64,000 bases of DNA from Bacteroides sp. UBA7333. GTDB lineage: Bacteria > Bacteroidota > Bacteroidia > Bacteroidales > Bacteroidaceae. The notes beneath the pieces were generated by a model that did no database searches, was not told the origin of the DNA, and saw only the letters and a program-made list of their open reading frames with translations. Positions within the stretch are counted from its first letter, which is position 1; every line of letters begins with the position of its first letter. The position numbers were made by a program, and so were the translations under genes. The stretch lies in contig DKPN01000018.1 in assembly GCA_002471195.1 (NCBI GenBank), positions 27,763 through 91,762 on the forward strand. Reading direction: 5' to 3'. Below are positions 45,766-54,889 of the stretch, piece by piece.

Positions 45766-46605
45766 ATGAAATATATAGGAGCTCATGTGAGCACATCGGG
45801 AGGTGTAGAGAATGCTCCCATCAATGCCGAAGCAATCGGCGCAAATGCATTCGCACTATTTACTAAAAATCAGCGTCAATGGGTGAGCAAGCCGCTTACC
45901 GAAGAGAGCATTGCTTTATTCAAAGCCAACTGCGAAAAGTTTGGCTTTAAACCTGAGTATATTTTGCCACACGATAGTTATTTAATCAACTTGGGTCATC
46001 CCGAAGAAGAGGGATTGGAGAAGAGTCGCAAAGCTTTTTTAGATGAAATGCAACGTTGCGAACAGTTAGGCTTGAAGTTACTTAACTTTCATCCGGGAAC
46101 AACGCTCAACAAAATATCAGTAGAAGAGTGTTTAGACCGCATAGCCGAAAGTATTAACTTGGCTTTAGAACAAACTCAAGGGGTTACTGCTGTTATTGAA
46201 AACACTGCCGGGCAAGGCAGCAACGTGGGTAACGAACTTTGGCACCTAAAGTATATTATAGACCGCATCGACGATAAAAGTCGTGTAGGTGTATGTTTAG
46301 ATACCTGTCACATGTACTCTGCAGGATATGACTTAACAGGCGATTACGAAGGCACATTTAAGGAGTTCGACGAGATTGTTGGTTTTGAATACCTCAAGGG
46401 AATGCACATCAACGACTCAAAGAAAGAGTTAGGTAGCCGTGTAGACCGCCACGATAGCATCGGAAAGGGTACTTTAGGATTTGGATTCTTCACCAAACTA
46501 ATGAGCGATTCACGATTCGACAACATGCCACTCATATTAGAGACCATAGATGAAACAATTTGGCCCGAAGAGATAGCTTGGCTTCGCGAACAAGCCGCAC
46601 AATAA
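45766..46605 (+). CDS. nfo: endonuclease IV (AP endonuclease)
   Basis: Nfo cleaves 5' of abasic sites in base-excision repair with a three-zinc centre. The 279-residue TIM barrel matches throughout: KYIGAHVSTSGGVENAP, FALFTKNQRQW, ILPHDSYLINLGHP, LNFHPGTTL, VIENTAGQGSNVG, GVCLDTCHMYSAGYDL, MHINDSKKELGSRVDRHDSIG and ILETIDE. All the His, Asp and Glu ligands are present. It is preceded by the inverted repeat at 45544-45629 and followed by a hairpin terminator. Confidence 0.97.
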   Translation: MKYIGAHVSTSGGVENAPINAEAIGANAFALFTKNQRQWVSKPLTEESIALFKANCEKFGFKPEYILPHDSYLINLGHPEEEGLEKSRKAFLDEMQRCEQLGLKLLNFHPGTTLNKISVEECLDRIAESINLALEQTQGVTAVIENTAGQGSNVGNELWHLKYIIDRIDDKSRVGVCLDTCHMYSAGYDLTGDYEGTFKEFDEIVGFEYLKGMHINDSKKELGSRVDRHDSIGKGTLGFGFFTKLMSDSRFDNMPLILETIDETIWPEEIAWLREQAAQ

Positions 46606-46631
46606 GTATGTTTGTAAATTACATAAAAACC

Positions 46632-46670
46632 AAAAAGCGATATATCTATAGCCTGGTGTATCGCTTTTTT
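46632..46670 (+). terminator. terminator after nfo
   Basis: AAAAAGCGATA (46632-46642) pairs with TATCGCTTTTT (46659-46669) with a T-run. Confidence 0.8.
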
Positions 46671-46699
46671 ATTATTAACCTAAAATATCAAAAAGTAGA

Positions 46700-47455
46700 A
46701 TGATGAATAAGTACTTCATTTTAATGATTGCTACTGTGTTGGCCTCGTGTAGCAGCAGCAACAAAACAGAACAAATGTTAGTGGGCAACTGGATAGAAGT
46801 AATGCCTGTAAGTCTTGATATAGTAGAAGGAGTTACCCTCGAAAAAGATGGTAAAGCCTCATCAATTGGCATGCACACATTACTTTATGAAAAGTGGGAA
46901 ACGAAAGACAGTAAACTGATGCTGTGGGGAAAGAGCATTGGAAATGGACAAACTATTGACTTTATCGACACGTTAAGTATCGTAAGTATTACCCCCGACA
47001 GCTTGATTTTAGATAAGTTTGGCAAATACCGCATTACCTACTACAAAGTGGCTTCGCTGGATGATATCAAACCATTCAACGTATTGGATTCATTAAAAGA
47101 AGTAGCTCATACAGAAGAGATTGAAACCAGACAATACAATGGGGTAATCCCCAATAAATCGTGTGTGGAGATAAAGAATGAACTTACACTATACAACTAT
47201 AAAAATTCAGGAGATGGTGTTTATAAAATGACTAGCACTTATTTGCGCCCCAACAACGAACAAGCTACTGATAATAGCTATGGACGTATGTACACCTTGC
47301 GTGGCGATGCGCAAAATGTTGATGCCGTAGTTTACCAGTTGGTACCTTTCAAAGGCGATGTAATGACAAACTTTCTATATCAGGGAGACTCATTACAATT
47401 GCTAACCTCTGATTTAAAACTTCCTGAAACGAAATCGGTGTTTAAACTTCAATAA
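46700..47455 (+). CDS. lipocalin-like/NlpE-like lipoprotein
   Basis: The 251-residue lipoprotein has a short signal (YFILMIATVLASCSSS, Cys about 17); two adjacent ATG codons start it. Residues about 28-115 form a lipocalin-like half (LVGNWIEVMPVSLDIVEGVTLEKDGKA; GKYRITYYKV). Residues about 140-251 resemble the NlpE N-terminal domain: YNGVIPNKSCVEIKNELTLY, YKMTSTYL and GRMYTLRGDAQNVDAVVYQL. In classical NlpE the first phrase contains CxxC (metal or disulfide); here only one Cys remains. A surface-stress or envelope-sensing role as in NlpE is possible but not shown. Confidence 0.7.
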   Translation: MMNKYFILMIATVLASCSSSNKTEQMLVGNWIEVMPVSLDIVEGVTLEKDGKASSIGMHTLLYEKWETKDSKLMLWGKSIGNGQTIDFIDTLSIVSITPDSLILDKFGKYRITYYKVASLDDIKPFNVLDSLKEVAHTEEIETRQYNGVIPNKSCVEIKNELTLYNYKNSGDGVYKMTSTYLRPNNEQATDNSYGRMYTLRGDAQNVDAVVYQLVPFKGDVMTNFLYQGDSLQLLTSDLKLPETKSVFKLQ

Positions 47456-47465
47456 AACCTAAAAC

Positions 47466-47499
47466 AATAAAAGTCATATCGCTTGATATGACTTTTATT
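47466..47499. terminator. bidirectional terminator between the NlpE-like and Mpv17-like genes
   Basis: AATAAAAGTCATATC (47466-47480) and GATATGACTTTTATT (47485-47499) pair perfectly around a 4-base loop between two convergent genes, giving a U-rich end on both strands. Confidence 0.85.
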
Positions 47500-47517
47500 G
47501 TTAAAATGATATCTGGT

Positions 47518-48213
47518 TTAGCCTATGCTAGGTTTGCGCGCTGCAATGGCTAAAAAGATGCCTAGCACCACACCGAGCAAAGCTGCAAACAAGACACGGG
47601 CATCGCCCGGCAACAGAAAGGTAATGGTGTGAGCCGGAAACCAAAAGTAAGGTATGGTTTTCTTAAAAACAAATCCCCATTGTACTTTCCAATTGATGTT
47701 TTGTAAGATACGAGCCATGGGAATGGGAGTAAAAAATCCCTTTAAGGTGCCACCCGTCTCGAGGATATGTGTATCGGTAACTCGATGTAGTGTCATAAAA
47801 ACCGGTGCGAAAATGGTATTCATGGTTACCGATATGGCAAATGCTACTCCTACTTTCTCTAATGAGAGAGACTCCTTCATCAAAGTAGGTGCATTGGTAC
47901 CACCCATGTAGGAAAGAAAAGCCGGTACCCCATTAGAAAAAACGACAAAGGCTAGATTAATGCCTAAACCAAGAATGCCCCAAACAAAAGCTCTAGGCAA
48001 AATACCAAAACCGGGACGATGATAAACTCCCGTACTAATGCGTAAGCCGATAACCTCGCCCAAAGTAGAAAGAATAGCAAACTTTATGAAACTCATCAGC
48101 ATACCATGAGTGGCATTGAAGTCTTTATAACCTTCGTAGAGAGCATCGCTTAGAAAAAAAGGCAGGAAACAGGCAATAACACATAGAGCAAATACAACAT
48201 CGTGCTTTTTCAT
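47518..48213 (-). CDS. Mpv17/PMP22-like integral membrane protein
   Basis: The 231-residue protein has about five hydrophobic segments. The C-terminal half shows the Mpv17-type pattern: NINWKVQWGFVFKKTIPYFWFPAHTITFLLPGDARVLFAALLG, in which the W..P..F..P..R spacing of that family can be followed. The eukaryotic family forms small membrane pores; the role in Bacteroidetes is unknown. It has its own promoter (48243-48250, minus strand). The family call rests on one C-terminal pattern and is moderate. Confidence 0.65.
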   Translation of the reverse strand: MKKHDVVFALCVIACFLPFFLSDALYEGYKDFNATHGMLMSFIKFAILSTLGEVIGLRISTGVYHRPGFGILPRAFVWGILGLGINLAFVVFSNGVPAFLSYMGGTNAPTLMKESLSLEKVGVAFAISVTMNTIFAPVFMTLHRVTDTHILETGGTLKGFFTPIPMARILQNINWKVQWGFVFKKTIPYFWFPAHTITFLLPGDARVLFAALLGVVLGIFLAIAARKPSIG

Positions 48214-48242
48214 ACTTATAGATTCTATTTACAGTTTGTCTG

Positions 48243-48250
48243 CAAATATA
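48243..48250 (-). promoter_or_regulatory. -7 box of the Mpv17-like gene
   Basis: TATATTTG on the minus strand fits TAnnTTTG, with TTG about 18 bases upstream (48269-48271), about 30 bases before the start codon. Confidence 0.5.
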
Positions 48251-48285
48251 CAATAATAAGTCAGATTGCAATGATATCAAACAGA

Positions 48286-49866
48286 TTAATAGATATTTGC
48301 CAAACTAACAAGGGGTTCGTAGAGCTTTTCGATATCTTGTGCATTCATCTCTATTTGTACCTGATCGCCCGGTATCAGTGTCACTCCGGTAGGATCAATA
48401 TCTTTACGGTCGCGATGAACATTAATAATTTTACAGTCTTGTGGCAATTGCAGTGCTTCAACGGTCTTTCCATCCATATACGAACCGGTCATTATCTCAA
48501 CCGATAAGGTATAGCGCTTTTGCTCCTGGAAAGGGGCTGTTTTAATCATCTCGTCATAAAGAGACACATTAAAGGGCTTAATTTGTAACATCTCGGTAAT
48601 GTAGTATGTCAAACCACCTACAACAATCGAAGGATAGAATACATCAAAGTGGCCCGTTATTTCTGTAATCAACACAATAGCAGTAAGTGGTGTACGAATG
48701 ACTGCTACCAAAAATGCCGACATACAGATAAGGGTAACGTAATTGATGTTTTCTACACCAATAATGCCTTTGTTAACTAAAACCAGAGCAATGATACGTC
48801 CAAACAAGCCTCCGGTGACCAAAGTGGGAATGAAGCTACCACCGGGAAGTCCTGAGGAGATACTGATAAGCGTAAAGAAAAGGTGAATAAGCATCACCAG
48901 TATCAGCCATTTAATCACCATACTTCCATCAGTACATTGATTGATTAAAAACTCTTCGCCACCACCGGTTAAATCGACAGCATATAGTGAAATGGAGAAA
49001 GCAATGCACAGCAAATAAAACATTTTAATGTACGAAGGTTGCTTTATCATGGGATAAAACCTACGAAATAGTAAAGCAAGCCATGCATAGATTTTTCCTA
49101 AAAAAGAGATAAGTAGTGCCAAGATGACAAATAGTTTTGCCGACTCCCAGAAGTTAAGAATGGGAGCAACAACATCAATGAGCGAATAGGGATTCATTGG
49201 AAATAACCAACTGGCCACGCCACCCGCCACTACTCCGGCAAGCAATGTAGTAATGGCTGTCTTTGGAGCATCAAATCGTTCGATGGTTTCGATAACCAAT
49301 AACGAAGAGGCTAAAGGAGCGGCAAAGGCTGCCGCCAGTCCGGCACCAGCACCGGCAGCAAGCAACTGTTTTCGCTCGCCCGCCAACACATTGCCCCATT
49401 TAGCAAATAGACATCCGATGTATGAGCCAATCTGAACAGAGGGTCCTTCGCGACCTAAAGATAGCCCTGAAGACAAAGCCAACACACCACCGGTAAATTT
49501 TGAAATTAGCTCTACGAAGGGATGCTTATAGTTAATTCGTCCATTAATGACTCCGCGAGTTTGAGGAATACCTCCTCCGGTGATATAGGGCATCTTCTCG
49601 ACCAGCCAAGCTACAAAGTTGAGTATTCCCCAAAGCAAAATAAATAAAGGGATATACCAATACCACCGCGGTTCTGAGTCAAAGAAGTCTCTACGAATTT
49701 TAAAGAAATATTGAAGAAGATAGTGGTAGGGTACAGCAACTAACCCCGTCAGTAGCCCTACGAATATACTAATAAAGTAAAGACGAGCATCAACAAACTT
49801 GAGTTTCCAAATATGCCATGGCCTTACTCCCCTTAGAGATTTTAAATTCTTTAACCGTTCCCACAT
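48286..49866 (-). CDS. ClC family chloride transporter with TrkA-C-like C-terminal domain
   Basis: The 526-residue membrane protein has the ClC signatures: GGGIPQTRG (about 97-105; Gly replaces the usual Ser of GSGIP), LGREGPSVQIGS with the external gating Glu at E140, and GLPGGSFIPTLVTGG. The internal proton-pathway Glu position appears as E193-T194 in VIETIERF, with Thr where E. coli ClC-ec1 has E203. The C-terminal 65 residues (ALQLPQDCKIINVHRDRKDI, LIPGDQVQIEM) look like a TrkA-C/RCK-C ligand-binding domain. It is likely an anion or anion/proton exchanger. Confidence 0.9.
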   Translation of the reverse strand: MWERLKNLKSLRGVRPWHIWKLKFVDARLYFISIFVGLLTGLVAVPYHYLLQYFFKIRRDFFDSEPRWYWYIPLFILLWGILNFVAWLVEKMPYITGGGIPQTRGVINGRINYKHPFVELISKFTGGVLALSSGLSLGREGPSVQIGSYIGCLFAKWGNVLAGERKQLLAAGAGAGLAAAFAAPLASSLLVIETIERFDAPKTAITTLLAGVVAGGVASWLFPMNPYSLIDVVAPILNFWESAKLFVILALLISFLGKIYAWLALLFRRFYPMIKQPSYIKMFYLLCIAFSISLYAVDLTGGGEEFLINQCTDGSMVIKWLILVMLIHLFFTLISISSGLPGGSFIPTLVTGGLFGRIIALVLVNKGIIGVENINYVTLICMSAFLVAVIRTPLTAIVLITEITGHFDVFYPSIVVGGLTYYITEMLQIKPFNVSLYDEMIKTAPFQEQKRYTLSVEIMTGSYMDGKTVEALQLPQDCKIINVHRDRKDIDPTGVTLIPGDQVQIEMNAQDIEKLYEPLVSLANIY

Positions 49867-49951
49867 GTTAGTTTGAATACTATATGCGGTTAAACAATTA
49901 ATAACCCTAAGATGTTTGTGAGAATTATATATTTCTTAACGAATGAAAGCT

Positions 49952-50128
49952 TTACCAGAATTTATTTAATTCGGCATTATACTCGAATCCAACCGATTGT
50001 AAGGTGTTAATCAGAGTCGATTTATCAATATTCATATCTTCACATAAGTCATCAAGCGAAGCATATTGATCGCGTAGCTTCATGTTGATGAAACTAAAAA
50101 GCATCATCGGATCTTGCGGTAAGTTCAT
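49952..50128 (-). CDS. DUF4250 small protein
   Basis: The 58-residue protein starts at the ATG whose last base is 50128 (MNLPQDPMMLFSFINMKLRD). An ATG three codons earlier leaves only a few bases after the predicted transcription start, so the later one is preferred. The sequence (SLDDLCEDMNIDKSTLINTLQSVGFEYNAELNKFW) fits DUF4250, a small helical family likely with a helix-turn-helix-like fold. No function is known. It has its own strong -7 box at 50146-50153. Confidence 0.8.
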   Translation of the reverse strand: MNLPQDPMMLFSFINMKLRDQYASLDDLCEDMNIDKSTLINTLQSVGFEYNAELNKFW

Positions 50129-50145
50129 CTTATTCAAATTTTGTG

Positions 50146-50153
50146 CAAAGATA
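50146..50153 (-). promoter_or_regulatory. -7 box of the DUF4250 gene
   Basis: TATCTTTG on the minus strand matches TAnnTTTG exactly and places transcription start near 50142, which decides the start codon. Confidence 0.55.
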
Positions 50154-50210
50154 CAACTTATACGCTTTTATTGTATTCATGCTACAAAGTTTAGTGGCTA
50201 TAGGAGCTCG

Positions 50211-50927
50211 CTAATGATTGGTATCGTTTGCCAATAGTGCATCAGCATCATTTTGATGATCAAGGTGCCTAATATTTGCTCCTTCCATCAGGTAAATGGC
50301 TGCTTCCCCAATATTAGTTGAGTTATCAGCTATCCGCTCAATATTATAAATCATGCTATTGATAGAGAGAATATCGGTCATCTCTTGCTTAGAATAACTT
50401 TGCCCCGAGTGCAACTTAGGAAGTTTATGACTGATACGATGAAAAAGCTCATCTACCTGTTCATCCATTTCAATCATCTCTTTTGCCAGTTTCACCTCAC
50501 CATCTATAACAGCCTGTATAGAGTTTTTAGTCATCTTAGTAGCTATCATGAGCATCTCTTCCAACTCCTGGCGGTATTGATTGAATATAGTCTCACGAAT
50601 AGCAATCTTCTTTAAGAAGTTAGCCACATTCAAAGCCAAATCTCCAATTCGTTCTAGGTAGGCAATAATGTCATAATAAGAGATAATAATGCGTAGATTG
50701 GTAGCACGAGGCGTATAAAGCACAATTGTATTAATCACCTCTGTGCGCATTTTTACCTCTAAACTATCAATGATAAGTTCGTTGTTATTGAAAGTGGTAT
50801 ATAGTTCGCTCCGACTATTATCATCCATCATCTGCTTCAACAAGTCGAGTTGCATAAACACTTCGGTAGCCATGAGTTGAAAATTGCGAGTGATTTGATG
50901 AAAAACTTTTTCTTTTAAGGTATCCAT
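50211..50927 (-). CDS. phoU: phosphate signalling complex protein PhoU
   Basis: PhoU negatively regulates phosphate uptake and signalling between Pst and the PhoR kinase. The 238-residue all-helical protein has two three-helix repeats: IDSLEVKMRTEVINTIVLYTP with ISYYDIIAYLERIGDLALNVANF, and EQVDELFHRISHKL with SINSMIYNIERIADNSTNIGEAAIYLMEG. The two E-R-I-(G/A)-D motifs are the metal-binding sites. It is the last gene of the pst operon, 37 bases after pstB. Confidence 0.95.
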   Translation of the reverse strand: MDTLKEKVFHQITRNFQLMATEVFMQLDLLKQMMDDNSRSELYTTFNNNELIIDSLEVKMRTEVINTIVLYTPRATNLRIIISYYDIIAYLERIGDLALNVANFLKKIAIRETIFNQYRQELEEMLMIATKMTKNSIQAVIDGEVKLAKEMIEMDEQVDELFHRISHKLPKLHSGQSYSKQEMTDILSINSMIYNIERIADNSTNIGEAAIYLMEGANIRHLDHQNDADALLANDTNH

Positions 50928-50964
50928 ATCTGTTTAAATCTATAAGATTGAATATTAGAAATAA

Positions 50965-51735
50965 CTATCCAAATTGTTGAGTTAAATACTCCTCAGTACG
51001 TTTATCCGCAGGTCGAGTAAACATGATTTGAGTTTCATCGTACTCTATCAGATGGCCCAAGTACATAAACATAGAGTAATCGGAAATGCGAGCTGCCTGC
51101 CCCATATTGTGAGTTACAATAATAATGGTAAACTCCTCTTTTAGCTTCAACAATAGCTCCTCTATGCGATTAGTGGCAATGGGGTCTAATGCCGAAGTCG
51201 GTTCGTCCATCAACAACACTTCGGGTTTTAAGGCCAATGCACGAGCAATACACAATCGTTGTTGCTGTCCACCCGAAAGAAAAGTTCCTTTTTTAAACAA
51301 TGCATCTTTGACCTCGTCCCAAAGCCCCACATTAATTAAGTTCGACTCTACAATCTCATCCTTCTCTTTGCGCGAAAGTGAAATGCCATTCAGCTTATAC
51401 CCTGCTATCACATTGTCGTAAATGCTCATTGTGGGAAACGGGTTGGGACGCTGAAAAACCATTCCGGCAATGCGACGCACCTCCATGGGGTTCATGGCTA
51501 GGATATTTCGACCATCAATCAAAATCTCACCGGTTATAGATATGTCGGGGTAAAGCTCGTGCATCCGGTTGACTGCCCGCAGCAAAGTACTCTTACCACA
51601 GCCCGAAGGCCCCATTATGGCTGTAATCTTATTGCGTTCGATGGCAGCCGAAACACCCTCAACCGCATACTTACCCGGAGTGTAAGAGATGGAGACATTT
51701 TTAAATTGTAGTATGGGATTATCTATCTGTAACAT
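50965..51735 (-). CDS. pstB: phosphate ABC transporter ATP-binding protein PstB
   Basis: PstB powers high-affinity phosphate import. The 256-residue ABC ATPase has Walker A IMGPSGCGKSTLLRAVNRM, Q-loop MVFQRPNPFPTMSIYDNVIAG, signature FLSGGQQQRLCIARALAL, Walker B VLLMDEPTSALDP and switch IIVTHNMGQAARISD, all in the PstB-specific form. It is 28 bases from pstA and precedes phoU. Confidence 0.97.
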   Translation of the reverse strand: MLQIDNPILQFKNVSISYTPGKYAVEGVSAAIERNKITAIMGPSGCGKSTLLRAVNRMHELYPDISITGEILIDGRNILAMNPMEVRRIAGMVFQRPNPFPTMSIYDNVIAGYKLNGISLSRKEKDEIVESNLINVGLWDEVKDALFKKGTFLSGGQQQRLCIARALALKPEVLLMDEPTSALDPIATNRIEELLLKLKEEFTIIIVTHNMGQAARISDYSMFMYLGHLIEYDETQIMFTRPADKRTEEYLTQQFG

Positions 51736-51763
51736 ATACTTTTTTTATTGAATGTTTGTAGAA

Positions 51764-52648
51764 TTAATGTATTCGCCACTTAGCGGCTACTCGTTTACCA
51801 ATGATATTTAGAATAAGTATCAAGAATAACAAAAACAAAGAGGAACTCCAAATCATGTCTACCAAATTGGGGTCGTTATAGAATTGCCAAATCAATAATG
51901 AGATAGAGCTAGTAGGTTTGGTAATGTCCCAATTAACAACCGTAGAACCTAAAGCAGTCAGCATTAAAGGAGCTGTTTCGCCCATTACTCGAGAGATAGC
52001 AAGCAGAATGCCGGTAAACAAACCACCAAATGCCGAAGGTAAAAGTACCCGAAGGATAACTTTAGTATAAGAAGAACCCAAAGCAAGACCTGCCTCTTTC
52101 AAACTACCGGGAAGCATTTTTAGGGTTTCTTCTGTAGAACGTATAATCAAAGGAAGCATCATAATGGCCAATGCCACACTACCGGCGATGGCTGAGTAGC
52201 TACTCAAGGGCTTCACCACCCAAGCATATACGATGATGCCCACCACGATAGAGGGAGTTCCTTGCAGTAAATCGGTTAAAAAACGAATAACTCCTGAAAA
52301 TCGTGTTTTGGAGTTTTCGGAAAGATAGATGCCCCCCAATACACCAATGGGAATAGCAATAATAGCAGCCATAGCCACCATAAGCAACGTACCGGTAATG
52401 CCGTTAACAATACCACCGGGTATCAATTCGCCGGCTTGATTGGCTTTCATCGCTGCCAAAGTGGTAGGGGCAACTTCTGTAAAAAAATGAAGATTAATCT
52501 GCTTATACCCTTTCTTTACCAACTCCCAGATGATATATATCAACGGTATGGCTGTAAAAGAAGAGAGAAGACAAATGGTCCAAAAGAAGATTCGGTCTTT
52601 GGCTCTTCGATAGGTTATGGATGAAGTTTTGGTTTGAGCGTGTATCAT
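51764..52648 (-). CDS. pstA: phosphate ABC transporter permease PstA
   Basis: This 294-residue inner-membrane permease has about six helices and the ABC-coupling EAA loop LKEAGLALGSSYTKVILRVLLPSAFGGL. Typical PstA blocks are GGIVNGITGTLLMVAMAAIIAIPIG, TDLLQGTPSIVVGI and ISRVMGETAPLMLTALGS. It abuts pstC (one base between the genes), so the two are translationally close. Confidence 0.96.
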   Translation of the reverse strand: MIHAQTKTSSITYRRAKDRIFFWTICLLSSFTAIPLIYIIWELVKKGYKQINLHFFTEVAPTTLAAMKANQAGELIPGGIVNGITGTLLMVAMAAIIAIPIGVLGGIYLSENSKTRFSGVIRFLTDLLQGTPSIVVGIIVYAWVVKPLSSYSAIAGSVALAIMMLPLIIRSTEETLKMLPGSLKEAGLALGSSYTKVILRVLLPSAFGGLFTGILLAISRVMGETAPLMLTALGSTVVNWDITKPTSSISLLIWQFYNDPNLVDMIWSSSLFLLFLILILNIIGKRVAAKWRIH

Positions 52649-52649
52649 C

Positions 52650-53504
52650 TTATTTATTGAATTTAGAGATAATCATTTTACCAATGAAATTAATGACTGC
52701 CGTAATCAAAAACAGCAAGAGCCCTATGGCTATGAGCGAACTAAGTTTCAGACCTCCGGCTTCGCCAAACTGATTGGCTATAATGCTGGCCATTGTATTT
52801 CCGGTGGCAGTAAGCGAGGCAGGAATATTATCGGTATTGCCTATCAGCATAGTCACTGCCATGGTTTCGCCCAAGGCGCGACCTAAAGCTAAAATATAGC
52901 TGGCGAAAACGCCCGATCCGGAAGCAGGCAAAACCACATGACGAATTACCTCCATACGAGTAGCCCCCAAACTATAAGCACTCTCTTTTAAATCTTTGGG
53001 TACCATCGAAATAAACTCAGAGCTGAGCGACGAGGCATAAGGAATAATCATAATGGCAAGCACTATAGAGGCTGTAAGCACCCCAAAGCCATGGGCCGAG
53101 AGATGAAGTGAGGTCATGATAGGCCTGAGTGTGTAAAACCCCCAAAGGCCATAGACAATGGAAGGAATGCCCGCTAACAATTCGATGACAGAGGTAATTA
53201 CTGTGGCAGCCTTGGTTCCTTTAAAATACTCACCGGTGAATAGTGCAACCGGCAACGAAAAAGGAATGCAGAAAAGCAATGCCAAGAAGGCAGTCATAAC
53301 AGTTCCCACAATAAAAGACAGCGCCCCATATTGTTCGTTATCGGGTCTAGGATTCCACTCGGCAGTGGTGATAAAATGAAATATGCCAAAATGTTTCCAA
53401 GCAAAAAGGGAGCCACTGACTAAAGAGTAAATCATACCGGCACAGATTAGCAATACAAGTGCCGAACAAATGAATAATAATGCCCGAAAAATTCTATCTT
53501 TCAT
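52650..53504 (-). CDS. pstC: phosphate ABC transporter permease PstC
   Basis: This 284-residue inner-membrane permease has about six helices: GALSFIVGTVMTAFLALLFCIPFSLPVALF, IELLAGIPSIVYGLWGFY, the coupling loop LKESAYSLGATRMEVIRHVVLPASGSGVF and LALGRALGETMAVTMLIGN. It is the partner of PstA. It lies 68 bases after pstS in the same operon. Confidence 0.96.
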   Translation of the reverse strand: MKDRIFRALLFICSALVLLICAGMIYSLVSGSLFAWKHFGIFHFITTAEWNPRPDNEQYGALSFIVGTVMTAFLALLFCIPFSLPVALFTGEYFKGTKAATVITSVIELLAGIPSIVYGLWGFYTLRPIMTSLHLSAHGFGVLTASIVLAIMIIPYASSLSSEFISMVPKDLKESAYSLGATRMEVIRHVVLPASGSGVFASYILALGRALGETMAVTMLIGNTDNIPASLTATGNTMASIIANQFGEAGGLKLSSLIAIGLLLFLITAVINFIGKMIISKFNK

Positions 53505-53572
53505 GGTTTCTTTTTATTCTTTCTATTTTTAGTAAGAATGAATATCGTATTTTCTATACTTAGTATAACAAC

Positions 53573-54622
53573 TTATTTTATAATAGGTTGTCCTTTATAA
53601 GTGATAGCGCTTATTATTTCTTTGGCATGACTGATAACCGATGGGGGCAACGGAGAGTAATGCACCTGAGTTGTAGTCTGCTGTGCGATAGAATCGGTCA
53701 ACCAGCTAAGTAAGTCAACAGTGGCATCGGCTTGTGCCCGACTCCGATTATTGTAATATTGCTCTTTGTAGACCAGAATCCAAGTCATACAAGAGATGGG
53801 ATAAGCCAATGGGTTTGATGAGTTGGTCAGCATGGCTCGTGTGTCGGGCGGGAAATCACCGGCAGCAGCAGCCGAGATTGTTTCGAGGGTGGGTGTGATA
53901 AATATCCCTTCGCTATTTTTTAATCTTGCAGCCGGCATGTGCTGAGCAAATGCATATTCTGAACTAATGTATCCGATGGAGCCAATGGTCTGACTTATGG
54001 TACCGGCAGCACCGGGATTTCCTTTAGAGGCGATGCCGGTAGGCCATTTTAGTGACTTGCCACAACCAACTACTTCATAAAACTGCGGACTCACTTTTGA
54101 GAGATAGTCGCTAAAAACAAATGTAGTGCCACTACCATCCGAGCGATACACAGGGTAGATATCAATACCGGGTAAGTTTACCGTGCCATTAATGGCTTTC
54201 AAACGAGGGTCATTCCATTTTTTTATCTTTCCCAAATAGATGTCTGCCAAGATTTCGGCTGTTAGTTTAAGACTATCTACTCCAGGTAAGTTGTATGCCA
54301 AAATCACAGCACCGATACAGGTGGGAATGTGAACTACAGCAGCTGGCATTGAGGCCAATTCTTTTTCAGAGAGAAAAGCATCGGTTGCTCCAAAGTCAAC
54401 CACTCTGTCTTTCAAGCTTCGTATACCCCCTCCACTCCCGATGCCTCCATAGATTACATTGATGTGCGTAGAATCTTGAAATTGCTTAAAAGCAACATCG
54501 TAATAAGGTTGTGGAAATGTAGCTCCTGCTCCTGTGAGGGTGATGCCCGAGGTAGTGGTTTTTGAATGATTGCCACAGGCTGCCAGCAGCATCAGCATCA
54601 CTAAGATAAAAGTATATCGCAT
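53573..54622 (-). CDS. pstS: phosphate-binding lipoprotein PstS
   Basis: PstS captures phosphate in the periplasm and delivers it to PstCA. The 349-residue lipoprotein (FILVMLMLLAACGN, Cys about 16) has the PstS blocks ITLTGAGATFPQPYYDVAF, INVIYGGIGSGGGIRSL and the phosphate-binding VYRSDGSGTTFVFSDYL. C-terminal sequences include TRAMLTNSSNPLAYPISCMTWILVYKEQ. It is the first gene of the operon and is divergent from a secreted EEP enzyme across a 267-base spacer. Confidence 0.96.
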   Translation of the reverse strand: MRYTFILVMLMLLAACGNHSKTTTSGITLTGAGATFPQPYYDVAFKQFQDSTHINVIYGGIGSGGGIRSLKDRVVDFGATDAFLSEKELASMPAAVVHIPTCIGAVILAYNLPGVDSLKLTAEILADIYLGKIKKWNDPRLKAINGTVNLPGIDIYPVYRSDGSGTTFVFSDYLSKVSPQFYEVVGCGKSLKWPTGIASKGNPGAAGTISQTIGSIGYISSEYAFAQHMPAARLKNSEGIFITPTLETISAAAAGDFPPDTRAMLTNSSNPLAYPISCMTWILVYKEQYYNNRSRAQADATVDLLSWLTDSIAQQTTTQVHYSPLPPSVISHAKEIISAITYKGQPIIK

Positions 54623-54889
54623 AACGTTGTTATTAGAATAAAAGAGTGCGTAATTGCAGCCACTTTATATTACAACAAAAAACACGGCAAGTAGTTAACT
54701 TGTCGCGTTACTATTTTATTCATCATAAACAGAGTGATTATTTCATTTTGTTGAAGGTGACACTTATTCTGAATAATTATCTTAGATTATCTTTAAAACT
54801 ATTGATACGAGATTAAACAGAGAAGATATCTCAGTTATTATTTGCACTTTTGCATCACATTTATAACTAATAAGAAGAGGGTATTGAAA
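54623..54889. promoter_or_regulatory. divergent control region between pstS and the EEP enzyme
   Basis: This 267-base AT-rich spacer must hold the pst promoter and probably that of the EEP gene. A short imperfect hairpin, GGCAAGT-AGTTA-ACTTGTC, lies around 54690-54710. I cannot point to a definite PhoB box by eye. Confidence 0.5.

Noticed and set aside
48286..49866. Calling the ClC protein a passive channel from the missing internal Glu
   Set aside because: Thr at this position is known in at least one Cl-/H+ exchanger, so the residue alone does not decide the mechanism.
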